A stretch of 64,000 nt of DNA from Microscilla marina ATCC 23134. Lineage in GTDB: Bacteria; Bacteroidota; Bacteroidia; Cytophagales; Microscillaceae. The notes below the pieces were generated by a model. The model ran no database searches. It was not told the DNA's origin and was given only the letters and a program-made list of their open reading frames with translations. Positions within the stretch are counted from its first letter, which is position 1. Each line of letters opens with the position of its first letter. A program made the translations under genes and the position numbers. This document shows positions 63,337-64,000 of this stretch, one piece after another. The stretch spans positions 1 through 64,000 of the forward strand of contig NZ_AAWS01000018.1 in assembly GCF_000169175.1 (NCBI RefSeq), read 5' to 3'.

Positions 63337-64000
63337 ATGAAGAGTGATATAGAAATTGCCCGCGAAATAGCTTTAAAACCCATTGGCAAAATAGCCCAAC
63401 ATATAGGCTTGCCCGAAGACGAATTGATGCCTTATGGCAAGTATAAAGCAAAAGTTCCTTACCAGCTGATCAATGCCGATGACTCAAAAGCCTGCCTGAT
63501 ATTGGTTACTGCAATTACCCCCACCAAAGCCGGTATTGGTAAAACTACCACCTCGGTAGGTTTGGCATTGGGGCTCGAAAAATTAGGCAAAAAAACGGTG
63601 GTTGCTTTGCGCGAACCTTCACTGGGTCCTTGTTTTGGAATGAAAGGGGGCGCTGCCGGAGGAGGATACGCCCAGGTATTGCCTATGGAAGACATCAACC
63701 TGCACTTTACGGGCGATTTTCACGCCATTACTTCTGCCCATAATATGATTTCGGCATTGTTGGACAACTACCAGTTTCAGCACCGCAACACCGATCAGCA
63801 ACTCAAGCAAATTTTATGGAAACGGGTGTTAGACGTAAACGACCGTTCGCTGCGCCAGATTACCACCGGGTTGGGTGGTTCGGGCAATGGAGTAGTGGCA
63901 GAGTCGGGTTTTGACATTACGCCTGCCTCAGAGATTATGGCTATTTTGTGCCTTGCCAACGACTTAGACGACTTGAGGGCACGCCTGGAGCGCATTATTC
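63337..64000 (+). CDS. fhs: Formate--tetrahydrofolate ligase, N-terminal part (3' end outside window)
   Basis: About 221 residues are visible from ATG 63337 ([11 protein letters not shown]) and the frame is still open at the window end; full-length family members have about 555 residues. The P-loop is [12 protein letters not shown] (about 61-72). [40 protein letters not shown], quoted as its two known family motifs ([16 protein letters not shown] and [11 protein letters not shown]), is decisive. The enzyme makes 10-formyl-THF from formate, THF and ATP for one-carbon metabolism. The gap of about 220 bases after the previous terminator should carry its promoter. Confidence 0.97.
   Translation, partial: MKSDIEIAREIALKPIGKIAQHIGLPEDELMPYGKYKAKVPYQLINADDSKACLILVTAITPTKAGIGKTTTSVGLALGLEKLGKKTVVALREPSLGPCFGMKGGAAGGGYAQVLPMEDINLHFTGDFHAITSAHNMISALLDNYQFQHRNTDQQLKQILWKRVLDVNDRSLRQITTGLGGSGNGVVAESGFDITPASEIMAILCLANDLDDLRARLERII

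Noticed and set aside
1-64000. tRNA, rRNA or replication-origin features
   Set aside because: No cloverleaf with a GGTTCGAATCC-type arm, no rRNA sequence and no cluster of DnaA boxes was recognised on reading both strands.

Overview
The window looks like the chromosome of a gliding or marine Bacteroidota bacterium of the Cytophagales, most like Microscilla. This is inferred from protein style, not from a database search. Supporting signs are type IX secretion (T9SS) C-terminal tails, very large secreted repeat proteins, a one-piece regulator-propeller/SpoIIE protein, paired eCIS-core (DUF4157) proteins, AT-rich intergenic DNA with weak ribosome binding sites, and many small dispersed intergenic repeats. 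No rRNA or tRNA gene was seen.

Layout. 1-4184: the tail of a class III nucleotide cyclase and a secreted thermolysin-like protease. 4212-13813 (minus strand): a complete branched-chain amino acid operon in the order ilvE-ilvD-ilvB-ilvH-ilvC-ilvA plus a CPBP membrane protein. It is preceded by two consecutive attenuators, each with a short Leu/Ile/Val-rich leader peptide followed by an intrinsic terminator. 13929-18093: a flavin amine oxidase, a SiaB-like protein, a small conserved protein and a CobW-type GTPase. 18515-30588: two tandem T9SS giant proteins (1930 and 1932 aa) whose last 643 residues are nearly the same, with a decayed cobW 3' end between them. 30838-40396: a GAF/PAS sensor protein, hemC, a DNA polymerase III delta' subunit, a sodium/alanine symporter and two membrane proteins of unknown function. 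40801-42824: a CRISPR array of 28 repeats without cas genes, with a stray degenerate repeat at 43168. 43375-50476: a small membrane protein, a methyltransferase, two eCIS-core toxin-like genes each followed by a lipoprotein gene, and crcB. 50477-64000: a DUF3472-type protein, a helical protein of unknown function, a hemerythrin-like repair protein, an M28 peptidase, a propeller/SpoIIE phosphatase, an OB-fold protein, a YceI-like protein and the start of fhs.

How the parts work together. The ilv genes supply every enzyme from threonine or pyruvate to Ile, Val and Leu precursors, and the two leaders would let the cell sense charged Leu/Ile/Val tRNA twice before transcribing the operon. The secreted proteins (M4 protease, two giant proteins, M28 peptidase) fit a surface-living, protein-degrading lifestyle. 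The eCIS-core proteins look like a constant-N-terminus, variable-C-terminus cargo system.

The intergenic DNA carries at least two families of small elements with inverted ends. One is a MITE-like element of 136-160 bp in six copies, every copy flanked by a 3-bp TTA or TAA direct repeat. The second family uses the same kind of target and is joined end to end with the first at two loci.
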